Source: Leptodactylus fallax (lineage: Eukaryota; Chordata; Amphibia; Anura; Leptodactylidae). From it: a stretch of 64,000 nt of DNA. Shown one piece after another: positions 13,001-23,422 of this stretch. The position numbers and the translations under genes are program-made. The notes under the pieces were generated by a model, which ran no database searches, had not been told where the DNA came from, and saw only the letters and a list, made by a program, of their open reading frames with translations. Numbering within the stretch: position 1 is the stretch's first letter; the number at the start of each line of letters is the position of its first letter. The stretch lies in NCBI GenBank assembly GCA_947044405.1, contig CAMRHE010000352.1, positions 682,001-746,000 on the forward strand. The letters are read 5' to 3'.

Positions 13001-13405
13001 GGTGAGCTCCATGCAGAAGAAGAAGTCCCATCCCATGCATGAGACTGTGATCGCGCTGAGCAGTATTGTCAGTGACCGACTGCTCCACCCTAGGTGTGAG
13101 AAGGAGCGCTATCGGAAGTCTTTCCTCCCCACCGCGGTTAGGCTGTACAACCAACACCGACCTAAGCGGAGATCATTACATACAGAGAACTGAAATATCT
13201 CTCTGCCTGTTAAATCCCCCCCCCCCCTCTGCTACGTCCTATCTGTCTGTCTGCTATTAATGTAATGCCTCTCACCTTGGAACATTCCTGTACATGTTGT
13301 ATTTGTATTTGTATCTGCTTATCTTATCTTATCTTTGCTGCTGTAACACACTGAATTTCCCCATTGTGGGACTATTAAAGGACTATTATTATTATATTAT
13401 TATAG
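10080..13405 (+). mobile_element. L2-clade LINE, nearly full length
   Basis: The element starts near AAGATGGCGCCGCTGG, a typical LINE 5' end, and stops in an (ATT)n tail at 13380-13405. The 3' UTR includes TGTAACACACTGAATTTCCCC and GGGACTATTAAAGGACTATT, the conserved 3' end of L2 elements in fishes and amphibians. It encodes endonuclease then reverse transcriptase, separated by a frame change. A shorter copy with the same 3' end is at 16533-16708. No clear target-site duplication was found by eye. Confidence 0.85.
10283..13193 (+). pseudogene. L2 LINE polyprotein: APE endonuclease + reverse transcriptase, frameshifted
   Basis: The first frame starts at ATG 10283 and runs 485 codons to 11740. 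It carries the APE-type endonuclease: GNVRSLANK near residue 73, LLTETWL, LLSGDFNH and GRSDHNLV. The second frame (open from 11643 to 13193) is shifted by one base and holds reverse transcriptase: AGPDDISARLIK, LNDYRPVALTS, FFDFSSAFNTI, GAPQGTVLAP and the catalytic YSDD where most relatives have FSDD or FADD. It ends in the usual L2 C-terminal tail (SFLPTAVRLYN). The two frames overlap over about 98 bp, so a single indel near 11.64-11.74 kb explains the break. Apart from this the protein is complete, which suggests a moderately young insertion. Reverse transcription would act on its own RNA at the nicked target. Confidence 0.85.
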
Positions 13406-13435
13406 CCCCTTACTCATAGCTCAATTTGCATAATT

Positions 13436-13830
13436 TGTTATAGTTTATCCTCAGGATAGGCCATAAATACCTGATCTGTAGGGGGCCGACCCTGGACCGA
13501 TCAGCTGTATGGAGCCACTTCTGGCTCCTGTCCTGTACACAATACGAGGCCAGAAGCAGAAAGCTCTGTTCACTATATATTAGCCAGGCACCTTCACTGC
13601 ATCTCAGCATTTATTGAAGTCAGTGGGAGCTGAGCTGCAGTGAAGGCGCCGGGCGACAAAACAGCTGATGGAGCTTTCAGCTTCCTGCCCTGTGTTGTGT
13701 ACAGAACAGGCACCGGAAGTGGCTCCATACAACTGATGGGGCCGTGTGTCAGCTCCCTACTGATCAGGAATTTATGACCTATCCTGAGAATACGCTATAA
13801 AAAGATTAACCTTGGACAACCCCTTTAATA
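13436..13830. repeat. Hairpin MITE ending in GGACAACCCCTTTAA
   Basis: The left arm (TTATCCTCAGGATAGGCCAT, CTGATCTGTAGGG, GGAGCCACTTCTGG) pairs with the right arm (GGAAGTGGCTCCATAC, CTACTGATCAGG, TATGACCTATCCTGAGAATA). The end TGGACAACCCCTTTAA at 13813-13828 is the family's recurring terminus. No coding capacity. Confidence 0.65.
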
Positions 13831-13935
13831 TGCCCCACACAGTTTAATGTCCCCCCCCCACAGAATGTCAGCCCCCATCGCGGCTCCCACACAATATAAT
13901 GGCTCCATCACTGTTCCCCATACAGTATGGGGGAC
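13831..13935 (+). repeat. Short array of the 2.6 kb satellite unit
   Basis: Phrases such as CACACAATATAATGGCTCC and CCCCACACAGTTTAATGTCC repeat three to four times and match the unit at 2570-2888. It lies directly against a GGACAACCCCTTTAA end, suggesting the satellite-like unit is part of, or captured by, that repeat family. Confidence 0.6.
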
Positions 13936-13984
13936 CAGTGAAGAGGCCACTGTACGTGGGGACCAGTGAAATGACCATAAAAAA

Positions 13985-14310
13985 ATTTGGCCCAGACAAC
14001 CCCTTAAAAGAGGTTGTCCTTAAACTGGAGCGACCACTGTGGTGGCCACCAGAAAGGTGTAAAAATAAATTTTTTTTTAAAAAAAGTATACTCACCTGTC
14101 CCCAGCACCCCATTGTCCCCCGTCTGTGTCCATTTGGTCTCATGGAGGTGCCTCATTTCTGGAAATCCTGTACCTAATTGGTCTTAGCGGTCACATAAGG
14201 TGCAGGACTCCCAGCAAGGAGGCGCTGGCACAAGACTGAATGAACACTGGCAGCAGACAACAAAGCGACAGGGACAGGTGAGTATGCTTTTTTATTTATT
14301 TTTTACAACT
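13985..14310. repeat. TTAAA/GTTGTCC-type repeat fragments
   Basis: CAGACAACCCCTTAAAAGAGGTTGTCC at 13993-14019 is two opposed copies of the common terminus, back to back. Downstream are the phrases CTCACCTGTCCCCAGCACCCC and ACAGGTGAGTATG that also flank MITEs at 7.8 and 44.75 kb. Noncoding. Confidence 0.5.
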
Positions 14311-14715
14311 CCCACCCGGCAGATGGGTTGCTCCAATTCCTGGAAAACCTCTTTAAAGGATTTATCCATCTTTCTATTATTGATGGCCTGTCCTTAGGAT
14401 AGGCCAGCAATATTACATCTGCGGAGATACAACAGCCAAGACCTCTGCAGATCAGCTTTTCCAGGACAGAGCGGCTACAGGTAATGGTAAAAATTCTAGG
14501 AGCCACGCTGTTCACTTGCCATACAGAGCGTACCAGTGGGTTTAGATAGTGCAGTGATGCACATTGTATGGCGGGTGAGCAGCATGGCTCCTGACATGTT
14601 ATTACCTTTAGCCACCCTGTCTCGGTACTGCTGATCTGTAGGGGTCCTGGCGGTGGGCCCCTAGAAAACATTCCACCGGTGGGCCCTAGACATCCCAGTC
14701 CGATACTGACAGCGG
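14310..14715 (+). repeat. ~400 bp interspersed repeat, inverted copy at 44.34-44.71 kb
   Basis: Begins GGGTTGCTCCAATTCCTGG, contains GATGGCCTGTCCTTAGGATAGGCC and AGATCAGCTTTTCCAGGACAG, and ends CCACCGGTGGGCCCTAGACATCCCAGT. The reverse complement of this whole order of phrases occurs at 44340-44715. The 158-residue open frame on the - strand is an accident of the repeat. Confidence 0.7.
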
Positions 14716-15120
14716 CTATGTCCTCTATCACAACTTGCAAAAGGGTGTTACCCAACTTTGTCAGACCCCTGAATGCCAAATTTGTCCGTTCATGCAGTAC
14801 TACATCCCGAATCTTTGATCACTAGATAACTGATATTGGAGATGATTACGGCATAAAGGATTCCAAAACAGATGATTGCAAATCCCCGTTGGAACTGTAG
14901 TGATAGCTAGAAGAAAATAACAAATACTAATGACCTTCACATGCATAAGAGAAGAGCCAGGCAACTATCTTATGCACAAGGGGGCCTCCTGACTCTTCTC
15001 TGACATCATGAGGAAAGGATAGATTTTAGATAGGATTAAATTTTGTCATACCCAATCCAGAGATTTCTGGCAGCGTCCTCCTCTTCTTTCCTCATACATA
15101 ACACACACATGATTTTAATT
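14716..15120. other. Intronic stretch, nothing recognised
   Basis: No recognisable gene or complete repeat. Unique-looking sequence between two repeats. Confidence 0.4.
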
Positions 15121-15331
15121 CTAGGTTCACACTAGCGTTCGAGTTTCCGTTCTTCAGGTCCGCATAGACTATAATGGGGTCTGCCTGGTTTCCACCCCGT
15201 ATTCGACGGTTTTATACTGAAAATGTCAGAGAGAAAAGTCATCCTTACAAGACTTTTCTCTCCGCTGATTTTAGGCGGATTCTGCGGTGGAGTCTCCTAA
15301 GGAGTCTCCAACGCTAGTGTGAATCCAGCCT
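15121..15331. mobile_element. MITE with GGTTCACACTAGCGTT termini
   Basis: Terminal inverted repeats are CTAGGTTCACACTAGCGTT at 15121-15139 and AACGCTAGTGTGAATCCAG at 15310-15328. The 210 bp body also folds (AAAAGTCATCC / GACTTTTCTCTCCGC region). Related copies or ends are at 8.25, 18.6, 44.99 and 47.09 kb. No transposase, so it must be mobilised in trans; the superfamily is not decided from the sequence. Confidence 0.75.
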
Positions 15332-15453
15332 GAACATGTATGGGGGTTGGAAGTATTTTTCCAACAGCTGAAGGTGTATGGTCACCTTTATTTATATGTA
15401 CTTGACAAAAGCTATAATTTAGTTATAATAAACAGCTTCCTGCTTTTGCCTAC

Positions 15454-16195
15454 TTAAAGGGGTTGTCTGGGATAAAATGTAATTCCTACACTAATCTAAA
15501 CACTCATCCCCGCCTACTTTCTAAATTACATAATTTATCAAAATGTATATTTACCCATATCATGTGACCACCCTAGGGGCATTTTCTGGTTACCGGTGAG
15601 GTTCTGTTTCCCCATTTCTGGAAACAGAATCTCACTAATACTCCCCCCCCCTCCACCCCATCATACTTGCCTCTCTTCCTTTCAGACTACCTCCTGCGTG
15701 ACGGCTCCTGCCTTGTTTATGACTCTGCCGGCGCACACGCAATAGTCCCGTAATCCCGGTGCTGCTCTGTGCTCTGCAGCCGACAATCCACCTCTACAGG
15801 ATGGTCAGAAAAGAGGGAGGAGCCATCTCACAGGAGGAAGTCTGGAAGGAATATAGGTAAGTATGATAGGGTGGGGGGGCTGAGTTAGTTGGGGAGGGCT
15901 AGTAGTGGGCGGGATAGCTAGAGAGATAGGGAAGGGGTGTGAAAGGGAGGGGGGAGGTAGTGAGAGGAAGATAGTATGAGTCAGCCTACATGTACCATGA
16001 TGCATTAGCTAAGACAGCAGTATGCTACACCATGTAAACAAATGCAGAAGATGCCAGGAGCTCCCAGAGAAACCCAGAAATCACTCAAAACACTGCTAAA
16101 GGTATTTGGGTGCACTTATTAACCCATTAATAGCACTAACAGACCTTCTTTTTAAAAAAAAAAAATTTTTTGCCTGGAAAACCCCTTTAATGTAT
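15454..16195. mobile_element. ~740 bp nonautonomous element with TTAAAGGGG termini
   Basis: Opposed ends TTAAAGGGGTTGTCTGGG (15455-15472) and CCTGGAAAACCCCTTTAA (16173-16190) are inverted repeats of each other. The ends start with TTAA, compatible with a TTAA-targeting (piggyBac-like) family, but the terminal bases do not settle it. The interior is noncoding apart from a polypurine patch near 15.86-15.97 kb. Confidence 0.6.
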
Positions 16196-16532
16196 AATAC
16201 TCAATGGCTCCTTAATGTGTAATAATGTATGAAATCATGTATAATTCTACTACTGTATAAGGCCTCATATACTGTATAAGGCATTCTGGCGTCAATATTA
16301 CAGCCACTCATTGTGGCCTGAAAACAGGCCTAATGATCCGAACTGGCAGCATCATAGCGATCTGTCCGTCGTGGGTCCAAGTCATTAGACCCATGGTTAA
16401 GACAGGATTCACAGCCATAATAATGACACTAAAATACAGCTGCATTTTTTAACGTCTGAATGAGGCTTTAAGCTGTGATTTAGCTTAATCAGTCACCAGT
16501 AAATGTTATTATTACTGGAAGTGTCCAAGTTA
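16196..16532. other. Intronic stretch, nothing recognised
   Basis: AT-rich noncoding sequence with partial short repeats; no exon or transposon end identified. Confidence 0.4.
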
Positions 16533-16708
16533 AATCCCCCCCCACTCCTCTGCTACTTCCTATCTGTCTGTCTGCTATCAATGTAATGCCTCTCACCTTG
16601 GAACATTCCTGTACATGTTGTATTTGTATCTGCTTATCTTTGCTGCTGTAACACACTGAATTTCCCCTTTGTGGGACTATTAAAGGACTATTATTATTAT
16701 TATTATGT
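16533..16708 (+). mobile_element. 5'-truncated L2 LINE (3' UTR only)
   Basis: About 175 bp matching the 3' UTR at 13211-13405 almost base for base, including CTACTTCCTATCTGTCTGTC, TGTACATGTTGTATTTGTAT and GGGACTATTAAAGGACTATT followed by (ATT)n. This is what target-primed reverse transcription leaves after early termination. It shares the source subfamily with the long copy. Confidence 0.85.
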
Positions 16709-16762
16709 TACTGATAGAATGAGGAATATACATGTTGCCAGAAGGTTGACAAGGGGATGTTC

Positions 16763-17060
16763 TACAGGGTGATTCAAAAAGGATGGTGCAAAGTAATAGC
16801 CTCGGTATTCATAACCAAGAGAATATAACACATTTATTAACATGAAAAGACATGAAAAGTTGTATCATCAGAAGATGTCTAGGCGACAGTTCAGTTCTGT
16901 GCAGACACATGCCAGCATATCCTTAAATATGGAGACTCCATCCGTGAACATCCAAATGGAAATGTGGAGGCGTGCCATAATGCTTATAGACTACATTTGG
17001 CAGATTTTCCTCTATCTATGGCTTAAGCAATTCCTTTAACATATCCAGGTAGTGGAGTCA
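16763..17060 (+). mobile_element. Left end of a mariner/IS630-type relic
   Basis: Starts TACAGGGTGATTCAAAAAGGATGG, closely matching the inverted right end of the relic at 25.7-26.24 kb (TACAAGGTGTTTCAAAAAGATGG on the - strand). A short 65-codon open frame is not recognisably transposase. Truncated on the right. Confidence 0.5.
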
Positions 17061-17597
17061 CTGGAGAGGCCAGTGATAGTAACCTTGGCAAAAAAAAAAG
17101 AAGCAACTGTAGACTTTTCACCTGCTCATTGCACAGTCCCATGTGCTCAATAAAATCACAGACCTTCCCACTGGGGTGAAAGCCTCATCGCTGACCACCA
17201 AAACCACTGATGTTACTTTAGGGCTCCATGCACATGACCGAGTGTGCAGTGAAGTACACTCAAATGACACTCTGAACGACATCCAAGTGCCTTCCATGAT
17301 GCGCTCACTCTATGGGGGCTTCTGATCTGTTCTGCTTTGATAACATGCCACAGAATAGGATCTGCTCTATATTCATCAGAATGGAGCCTCTGCGGGCCTC
17401 AGGAGAGCCTTGGCCTCGGCCTGTCATATGCATTTACACCTATTTACAAGCCATTGTGTTTGCACTGTAAATTTTGAATTGTCCTGTATATATAACGTAA
17501 ACTATGCACCTTGTTTATTATTTCTACAATATTAGAGCACTGAGTTCAGACCTGGGTGATAAACATATCTTTTCTGATACTTATTTCTTTCTTTAAG

Positions 17598-17646
17598 GCA
17601 ACAGCAAAGAATCCCAGCAATTTGCACCTGAGCTCAATTACCCAAG
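17598..17646 (+). CDS. eya2: EYA2 coding exon of 49 bp
   Basis: The acceptor TTTCTTTCTTTAAG ends at 17597 and a good donor (CCAAG|GTAAGC) starts at 17647. The exon enters in phase 1, exactly what the first coding exon leaves, and exits in phase 2, exactly what the exon at 44130 needs. It encodes GNSKESQQFAPELNYP plus a split Arg codon. Joined to the next exon it reads ...[20 protein letters not shown]..., which aligns with the segment of EYA paralogues just before the conserved MAAYGQTQ motif (proline/tyrosine-rich, 'YPHI.P.P'). The phase match and the paralogue-like sequence make it convincing despite its small size. The matching segment of mammalian EYA2 is different, so this may be an ancestral exon retained in this lineage or an alternative exon. 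It belongs to the transactivation region. Confidence 0.75.
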
Positions 17647-18233
17647 GTAAGCAGAGTGCAGCAAGTTATGTAGAACAGAGGAAAAGTGTTAGACTTTTCT
17701 GTGCTGATTGTGTAGTGCCTAGCGTGGAGGTTCTAGCATATTTTATTTTATGATGGGTTATGTGGAAGTAGCAGTCTTAGGCTCGTATTACACAACCAGT
17801 ATTTGTAAATCAAATCTAGAGGTGGAGCCTACATAGTAAAAGTATAAAGGAAAGATTTGTGTTTTGGACCCACTCCTGGTTTTGTTCCAAATATTAATGC
17901 AAAACACTGATCGTATACTGACCATGTGTAAGTGACCCTAAGGAGTAACTGTAATTTCTGTTATTTGTTATTTTATTAATGTGTAGACACATTTGGGACA
18001 TATCTGTATATATTTTATTAAAGAGTACCGCCAATTCTAAAACAACTTTTCATAAATGAATAGTACGGGTGGATATAAAAAAAAAAAAAAAAAAACTTAG
18101 TAAAATATCTAAAGATGGGCAGACCTCTCAAGATTCGCTTCAGGTTTTGGAGGCTCCGATCCCTGATTAGTTTCAGATAAACCTGGCAGTGAAATTATTA
18201 TACTCTGGGGTCTCAGGGGAGACATTTACAGTG
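17647..18233. other. Intronic stretch after the 49-bp exon
   Basis: No recognised element; an A-run at 18079-18098. The intron runs from 17647 to 44129 (26.5 kb). Confidence 0.4.
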
Positions 18234-18602
18234 GCATACAAAAGTTTGGACACCTCTGGTCAAAATGACTGTTATTGTGAACTGTTAAGCAAGTTGAAGA
18301 TGAATAGATCTTTCAAAGGCATAAAGTTAAAGATTAAACACACTTGTCTATAATTTTAAGCAATTTTAAATGTATTATTATGTTTGAGTACAATTTTAGA
18401 ATGAAAAAAGGAAAGGAGTACTTTGCAAATGTTTGGGAACCCTTGTAGATTTGTGTGCTCAGATAACTTTGACCAAGGTCTCAGACCTTAATCAGCCAGT
18501 TAGGGTTATGGCTTGTTCAGTGATGCAAATTTTACAGCTTTATAAATACCCAGCCTCCTCTAACCTTGCGCCAAAAAACAGCAGCCATGAGTTCTTCTAA
18601 GG
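18234..18602 (+). mobile_element. Tc1-like element, 5' end only
   Basis: Begins CAGTGGCATACAAAAGTTTGG, a Tc1 inverted terminal repeat, and runs to the expected transposase start (CAGCAGCCATGAGTTCTTCTAAG). Immediately after this the sequence switches to a GGTAGGTTCACAT MITE-type end, so the transposase is lost. The leader is typical of a Tc1 family widespread in fishes and amphibians. Confidence 0.65.
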
Positions 18603-21091
18603 GTAGGTTCACATATGTCAGTTGCATCAGTATCAGTTTTTTTGTCCTTTAGTCATTACAACTGATGCCAAAACTGATGAAAATGCATCAGTCGTCATCA
18701 GGCTTTTTCACAAATTTCTACTCCAAAACCATAAGTTGTCATAAGTTGTCATCACTTGGCATCAGTGTTTACCATCAGTTTTTACTATCACTTTTTACTT
18801 TCAGGATGAGTTATAGCTGTATAGTACAACCCTCTTGGCCTTTACCTGAGAAACGAACCCCTGATGCAGTGTGCTGGAGACTCGGGAGCTGGCATTTACT
18901 GGCATTTCAAGAGTTCTGCAAAATTGTCATGATGTCCAAAAACGAAATCGTCGAAATCTGTGCGCCAAAAACCAAATAATGCCCCCTCCCTCCTGTGCCT
19001 GGTTGTGTGCCCAAATATCAGTTTATACTGATATGACATTAAGTACATTATCCTGGGTACAACAGTGTCATACATGTTGGCATAATCTGCAGTTTGGGCA
19101 CACAGCAGGGCACAGAAGGGAAGTAGTTCAATGTGACTTTTGGAGTGCAGATTTAGATGTTTGGGATCTGGATGCCATGTCATGTTTGCAGAGCCTCTAA
19201 GGTGCCAGAAAAGTGGAATCCCCTAAGGAGGGACCCCCATTGTGAAAACTGCACCCCTCAAAGAATTAATCAAGGGGTGTAGTGAGTATTAGTATCCCAG
19301 ACGTGACTGCACAGCAGATGGTGAAGAGTGAATATGTAAGCTGTGCGGAGTACATTGGGAACACCAAATTCCCTACTACTTCCCCAGTAGCTCCTATGAT
19401 TGGGGGGAGGGGGGGTCAGTTCTGGTGTCTTTTCCCTTGTAAGCTCTAAATGTAGGGTGTCCCCTGATATACGCTCGCACAGCTTATACTTTCCCTTCCT
19501 GCCTCAGCCAGTTTTGTTCTAATGATTTGGCGATTTTGGGGAGTTTTTGTCTTCACATTGTACAAGCTATATTTTCTTTATTTTTCTAGTGATGTAGCCA
19601 TATGAGAGCTTGTTGTTTGTGGGATGAGATGCATTTTGTAATGACACCAGTTTTGGGTGACTTATTGAATAAATTTTATCAACTCCTTTTTAGTGGATTA
19701 TAAAAAAAACATCAATTCTGGCATTGCGTTTTACCTATTAAATTTTTCGGCATGCAGCATACAGCATAAGTAACATGTTACCTTTATTCTGCGGGTTGGT
19801 ATGATTATGGCGATACCTCATTTATATTGTTTTTTTATGTGTTACTAGTTTTGCAGAACAAAAACCCATTTGGGGAAAGAAATTAATTATTTTTGCATTG
19901 CCATCTTCTGAGATGCGTAACATTTTTAGTTTTTGGTTTACAGAGATAGTTGCGGGCTTATTTTTTGTGGGACAACCTGTGCTTTTTATTGGTACTGTTT
20001 TGGGGTACATATGACTGTTTGATCACTTTTTATAGCATATTCTGTAAGGTAAAATGGCGAAAAATCATTAATTCTGGCGTTTTTTTTCATTTTTTTTTCC
20101 GATGTTCACCTTGTAGGTTAAATATTGTTTCAGTTTTATTCTACAGGTTGTTACGGACGCGACGATACCAAATATGTATTGTTTTTATTAATTTTTAGGG
20201 TTAATTAATTTAATTCATTTTATATAGGAAAAGGGAATTTTTGGGGCTTAACTTTTTTTTTTTTTTTTTTTTACACACTGTTTTTCTTACTTTTTTTTTT
20301 TACATTTTGTACTTGTCCCATAAGGACATCTGAATCAGTGATACACTGATCGCTGGTTCAGTACTATAGACTGCAATACACGAGCATACACGTGTATTGC
20401 AGTCTATAGAGAAAGTCAGCCTTTGCAGACGCACAGACTGACTTTCTGCATCGCAGGCAGGATCAACCAGGTACTTGGGGGTCCTAGCATCCTGGGGTCA
20501 CTGGCCAGACCCAAGGCTGCCGAAACGGCATAACGAAACCCCCCCGATCTCGCCACGGGGGTGCCTTGGGGATCATTATTATAACGCAACCCCCTTGGAT
20601 GCTGCGGTCATGTTTGACCGCGGCATCTAAGGTGTTAACACCTGTGATCGGAGCCCAACTTCTCCCATGGGTGTCAGCTTTGCCGGCTTCACTACTGTAC
20701 AGAGACTGTGCAGAAGCCGGGTGCTGCCGAAACCATCTTCAGGCAGCACCCGGCGGCATCGGTGCTAATGAAATTTTAAGTAAGCTGGATGGAAAAACGC
20801 TGCAGCTGCTACACTCTACTACACTGTCCATCAGTGAGCTCTTTTAACACAGCTGCTGTTTCAAGATTGGAGTCTGCCACTGTATAGAATGAGGCAATAA
20901 AGCAATTAACAGGTGAATATTGAGACTGTAAACAAACATTCTGAATGAAGATAATGAGCAAGAGAGCAGCCCAAGAAATGGAAAAGGAAACATTTTTCTT
21001 TAATAAGATATGTTAATAAACATATAAACAGCTATTTCCGGGCTGCAGAGAGACGCGGCAAAATGGCGGAAGCCCTTGGATTCCGCGGTCA
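18603..21091. repeat. Patchwork of noncoding frog-type repeats with a hairpin
   Basis: 18603-18780 is a CATCAGTT-rich MITE end. 18990-19110 folds on GTGTGCCCAAA / TTTGGGCACAC. 19440-20330 is T-rich repeat with the phrases TTTTTGTGGGA and GATGAGATGC. 20364-20409 is a perfect 19-bp hairpin. 20450-20800 is GC-richer, containing GCCGAAACGGC. I recognise no transposase and no host exon. Confidence 0.45.
20364..20409. repeat. Perfect 19-bp hairpin
   Basis: Arm CTATAGACTGCAATACACG (20364-20382) and its exact complement (20391-20409) flank the loop AGCATACA. The core AGACTGCAATAC recurs as a 14-bp hairpin at 42781-42812. Confidence 0.85.
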
Positions 21092-21111
21092 TCTCTCTCT
21101 CTCTCTCTCTC
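21092..21111 (+). repeat. (CT)10 microsatellite
   Basis: Uninterrupted CT dinucleotides, 20 bases. Confidence 0.95.
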
Positions 21112-21346
21112 CAGCACGGACAACTTTTATTCATGTGGAAGGATCTGCTAACAAGTAAAGACACGCCTACCCAATCACATCACTAGAGAACATCTTGTGA
21201 CTGTCTGATGTCACAAAGGTCCTTACTAAATATTCATTACCGCGAAGCATCAGGAAATCCGGAATCGTGGCATATCGCAGATTTCCTGAAATTCGGATCG
21301 AATTCCACTTCTGCAGAATCGATTTGCTCTTCTCTAGTAATAATAA

Positions 21347-22724
21347 ATAAAAATTCTATGAAAATGAACAAATGAAAGTCAGACATTGCTTTTCAACGAT
21401 GCTTCAACAGAATTTTTTTAAAAAGAAAACTCATGAAACAGGCCTGGACAGAAATGATGGTACCCCTGAAAATAATGTGACCGAAGAGACATGTAAAATT
21501 AAGGTGTGTCCACTAATTAGCATCGCAGGTGTCTACAATCTTGTAATCAGTCAATGGACCTGTATATAGGGCTACAGATACTCACTGTGCTGTTTGGTGA
21601 CATGGTGAGTACCACACTCAACATGGACCAGAGAAAGCGAAGGAAAGAGTTGCCTCAGGAGCTTAGAAAGAAAATTATAGACAAGCATGTTAAAGGTAAA
21701 GGTTATAAGACCATCTCCAAGCAGCTTGATGTTCCTGTGACTGTAGCCAACCTTTCTGGATGTGGCCGTAGGAGGAAAATTGATGACAAATCAAAGAGAA
21801 GGATAATACGAATGGTAACAAAAGAGCCCAGAAAAACTTCTAAAGAGATTAAAGGTGAACTTCAAGCTCAAGGAACATCAGTGTCAGATTGCACCATCTG
21901 TCGTTGTTTGAGCCAAAGTGGACTTCATGGGAGATGACCAAGGAGGACACCATTATTGAAAATAAATCATAAAAAAGCCAGACTGGAATTTGCCAAACTA
22001 CATGTTGACAAGTCACAAAGCTTCTGGGAGAATGTCCTATGGACAGATGAGACAAAAATCTAAATTTTTGGCAAGGCACATCAGCTCTATGTTCACAGAT
22101 GAAAAAATGAAGCATATCTTGAAAAGAACACTGTCCCTACTGTGAAACATGGTGGAGGCTCTGTTATGTTCTAGGGCTGTTTTGTTGCATCTTGAATCTG
22201 TGCAGAGTACAATGAAATCTCAAGACTATCAAGGGATTCTAGAGAGAAATGTGCTGCCCAGTGTCAGAAAGCTTGGTCTCAGTCGCAGGTCATGGGTCTT
22301 GCAACAGGATAATGACCCAAAACACACAGCTAAAAACACCCAAGAATGGCTAAGAGGAAAACATTGGACTATTCTGAAGTGGCCTTCTATGAGCCCTGAC
22401 CTAAATCCTATTGAGCATCTTTGGAAGGAGCTGAAACATGCCGTCTGGAAAAGGCAGCCTTCAAACCCGAGACAACTGGAGCAGTTTGCTCATGAGGAGT
22501 GGGCCAAAATACCTGTTGAGTGGTGCAGAAGTCTCATTGACAGGTACAGGAATCGTTTGATTGCAGTGATTGCCCTGAAAGGTTGTGCAACAAAATATTA
22601 AGTTAAGGGCACCATCATTTCTGTCCAGGCCTGTTTCATGAGCTTTCATTTTTTTAAAATTCTGTTGAAGCATGATTGAAAAGCAATGTCTGACTTTCAT
22701 TTGTTCATTTTCATAGAATTTTTA
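21347..22724 (+). mobile_element. Tc1-like transposon with ~117 bp inverted repeats
   Basis: The left arm (TTCTATGAAAATGAACAAATG through GGCCTGGACAGAAATGATGG, 21351-21463) is the reverse complement of the right arm at 22608-22720. The long arms and spacer resemble IR/DR-type Tc1 elements. On the right, sequence up to about 22820 (TTGTCCAACAATTTTGTG) may be further terminal sequence missing on the left. The transposase inside is broken. Confidence 0.8.
21602..22601 (+). pseudogene. Tc1-like transposase, broken
   Basis: The N-terminal part (ATG 21602; basic region then a helix-turn-helix with LPQELRKKIIDKHVKGKG) runs to a stop at 21935. Part of the helix-turn-helix appears deleted (VTVANLSGCGRRRK joins two segments normally further apart). 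The middle, around 22000-22200, keeps LWTDETK with several stop codons. The C-terminal frame 22149-22601 keeps LQQDNDPKH, SPDLNPIEHLW and a normal end (KGCATKY). Catalytic Asp and Glu motifs are recognisable, but stops and frame changes make it nonfunctional. Confidence 0.85.
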
Positions 22725-23149
22725 TACATTATTACTTTTGTCAGATTTAAGCTATTTCTGTGACCATTGTGGGTTTTTCTTTCATTAAACGAGGGGTACC
22801 AGCAATTTTGTCCAACAATTTTGTGTATATGTATATATATACAGTGGCGTAACTAGGAATGGCTGGGCCCCAAGGCAAACATTTGACATGGGCCCCCCCC
22901 CCCCGAACCGCTGCCCCCAATCTCGAGAAGAATTCAAGAGAGTTTCTGCATAGCCTGCACAAATCCACTCTTCATGCCAGCTCAGAACTTGCTATTATGG
23001 TATTATGGCATGTCTTAAGGCAGCTCTTGATCATGAGCCCATACTGATCACAAATGCACAGACACGTGCAGGTGACAAAAGAAAGCATGTAAAATTTACT
23101 GATGGGAATAGAACAGCTTCTTACTGCATTTGATTTTTAGTGATGAAGC
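22725..23149. other. Short-repeat stretch between Tc1 and Penelope-like insertion
   Basis: Includes CAGTGGCGTAACTAGGAATGGCTGGGCCCC (22842-22871), a phrase typical of short interspersed repeats of this genome type, and a C-run. No gene. Confidence 0.4.
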
Positions 23150-23163
23150 AACTTTTCATCTAA
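23150..23163 (+). repeat. Target-site duplication, left copy
   Basis: AACTTTTCATCTAA, identical to 25529-25542, brackets the Penelope-like insertion. Confidence 0.7.
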
Positions 23164-23422
23164 TTATTATTCACTTATTAATATAAGTCCCCAATATCAA
23201 ACTATATTCACAGAAAAGAAAATCTAATGAGAGACACTGACTGCCAATTAAATATAAAACTTCACTTTTATTATAATCCAATAAAATTTATATATTAATT
23301 CAGGGCACAATATAAAATCATACAAAACCGCCAAACACAGCAGTCTGCTGTAAACCGCCTAAAAAGTGGCAGTATATTCTAAGCTTAATTATGTTCTTAA
23401 CAAGAAAACCTTTACAATAGTA

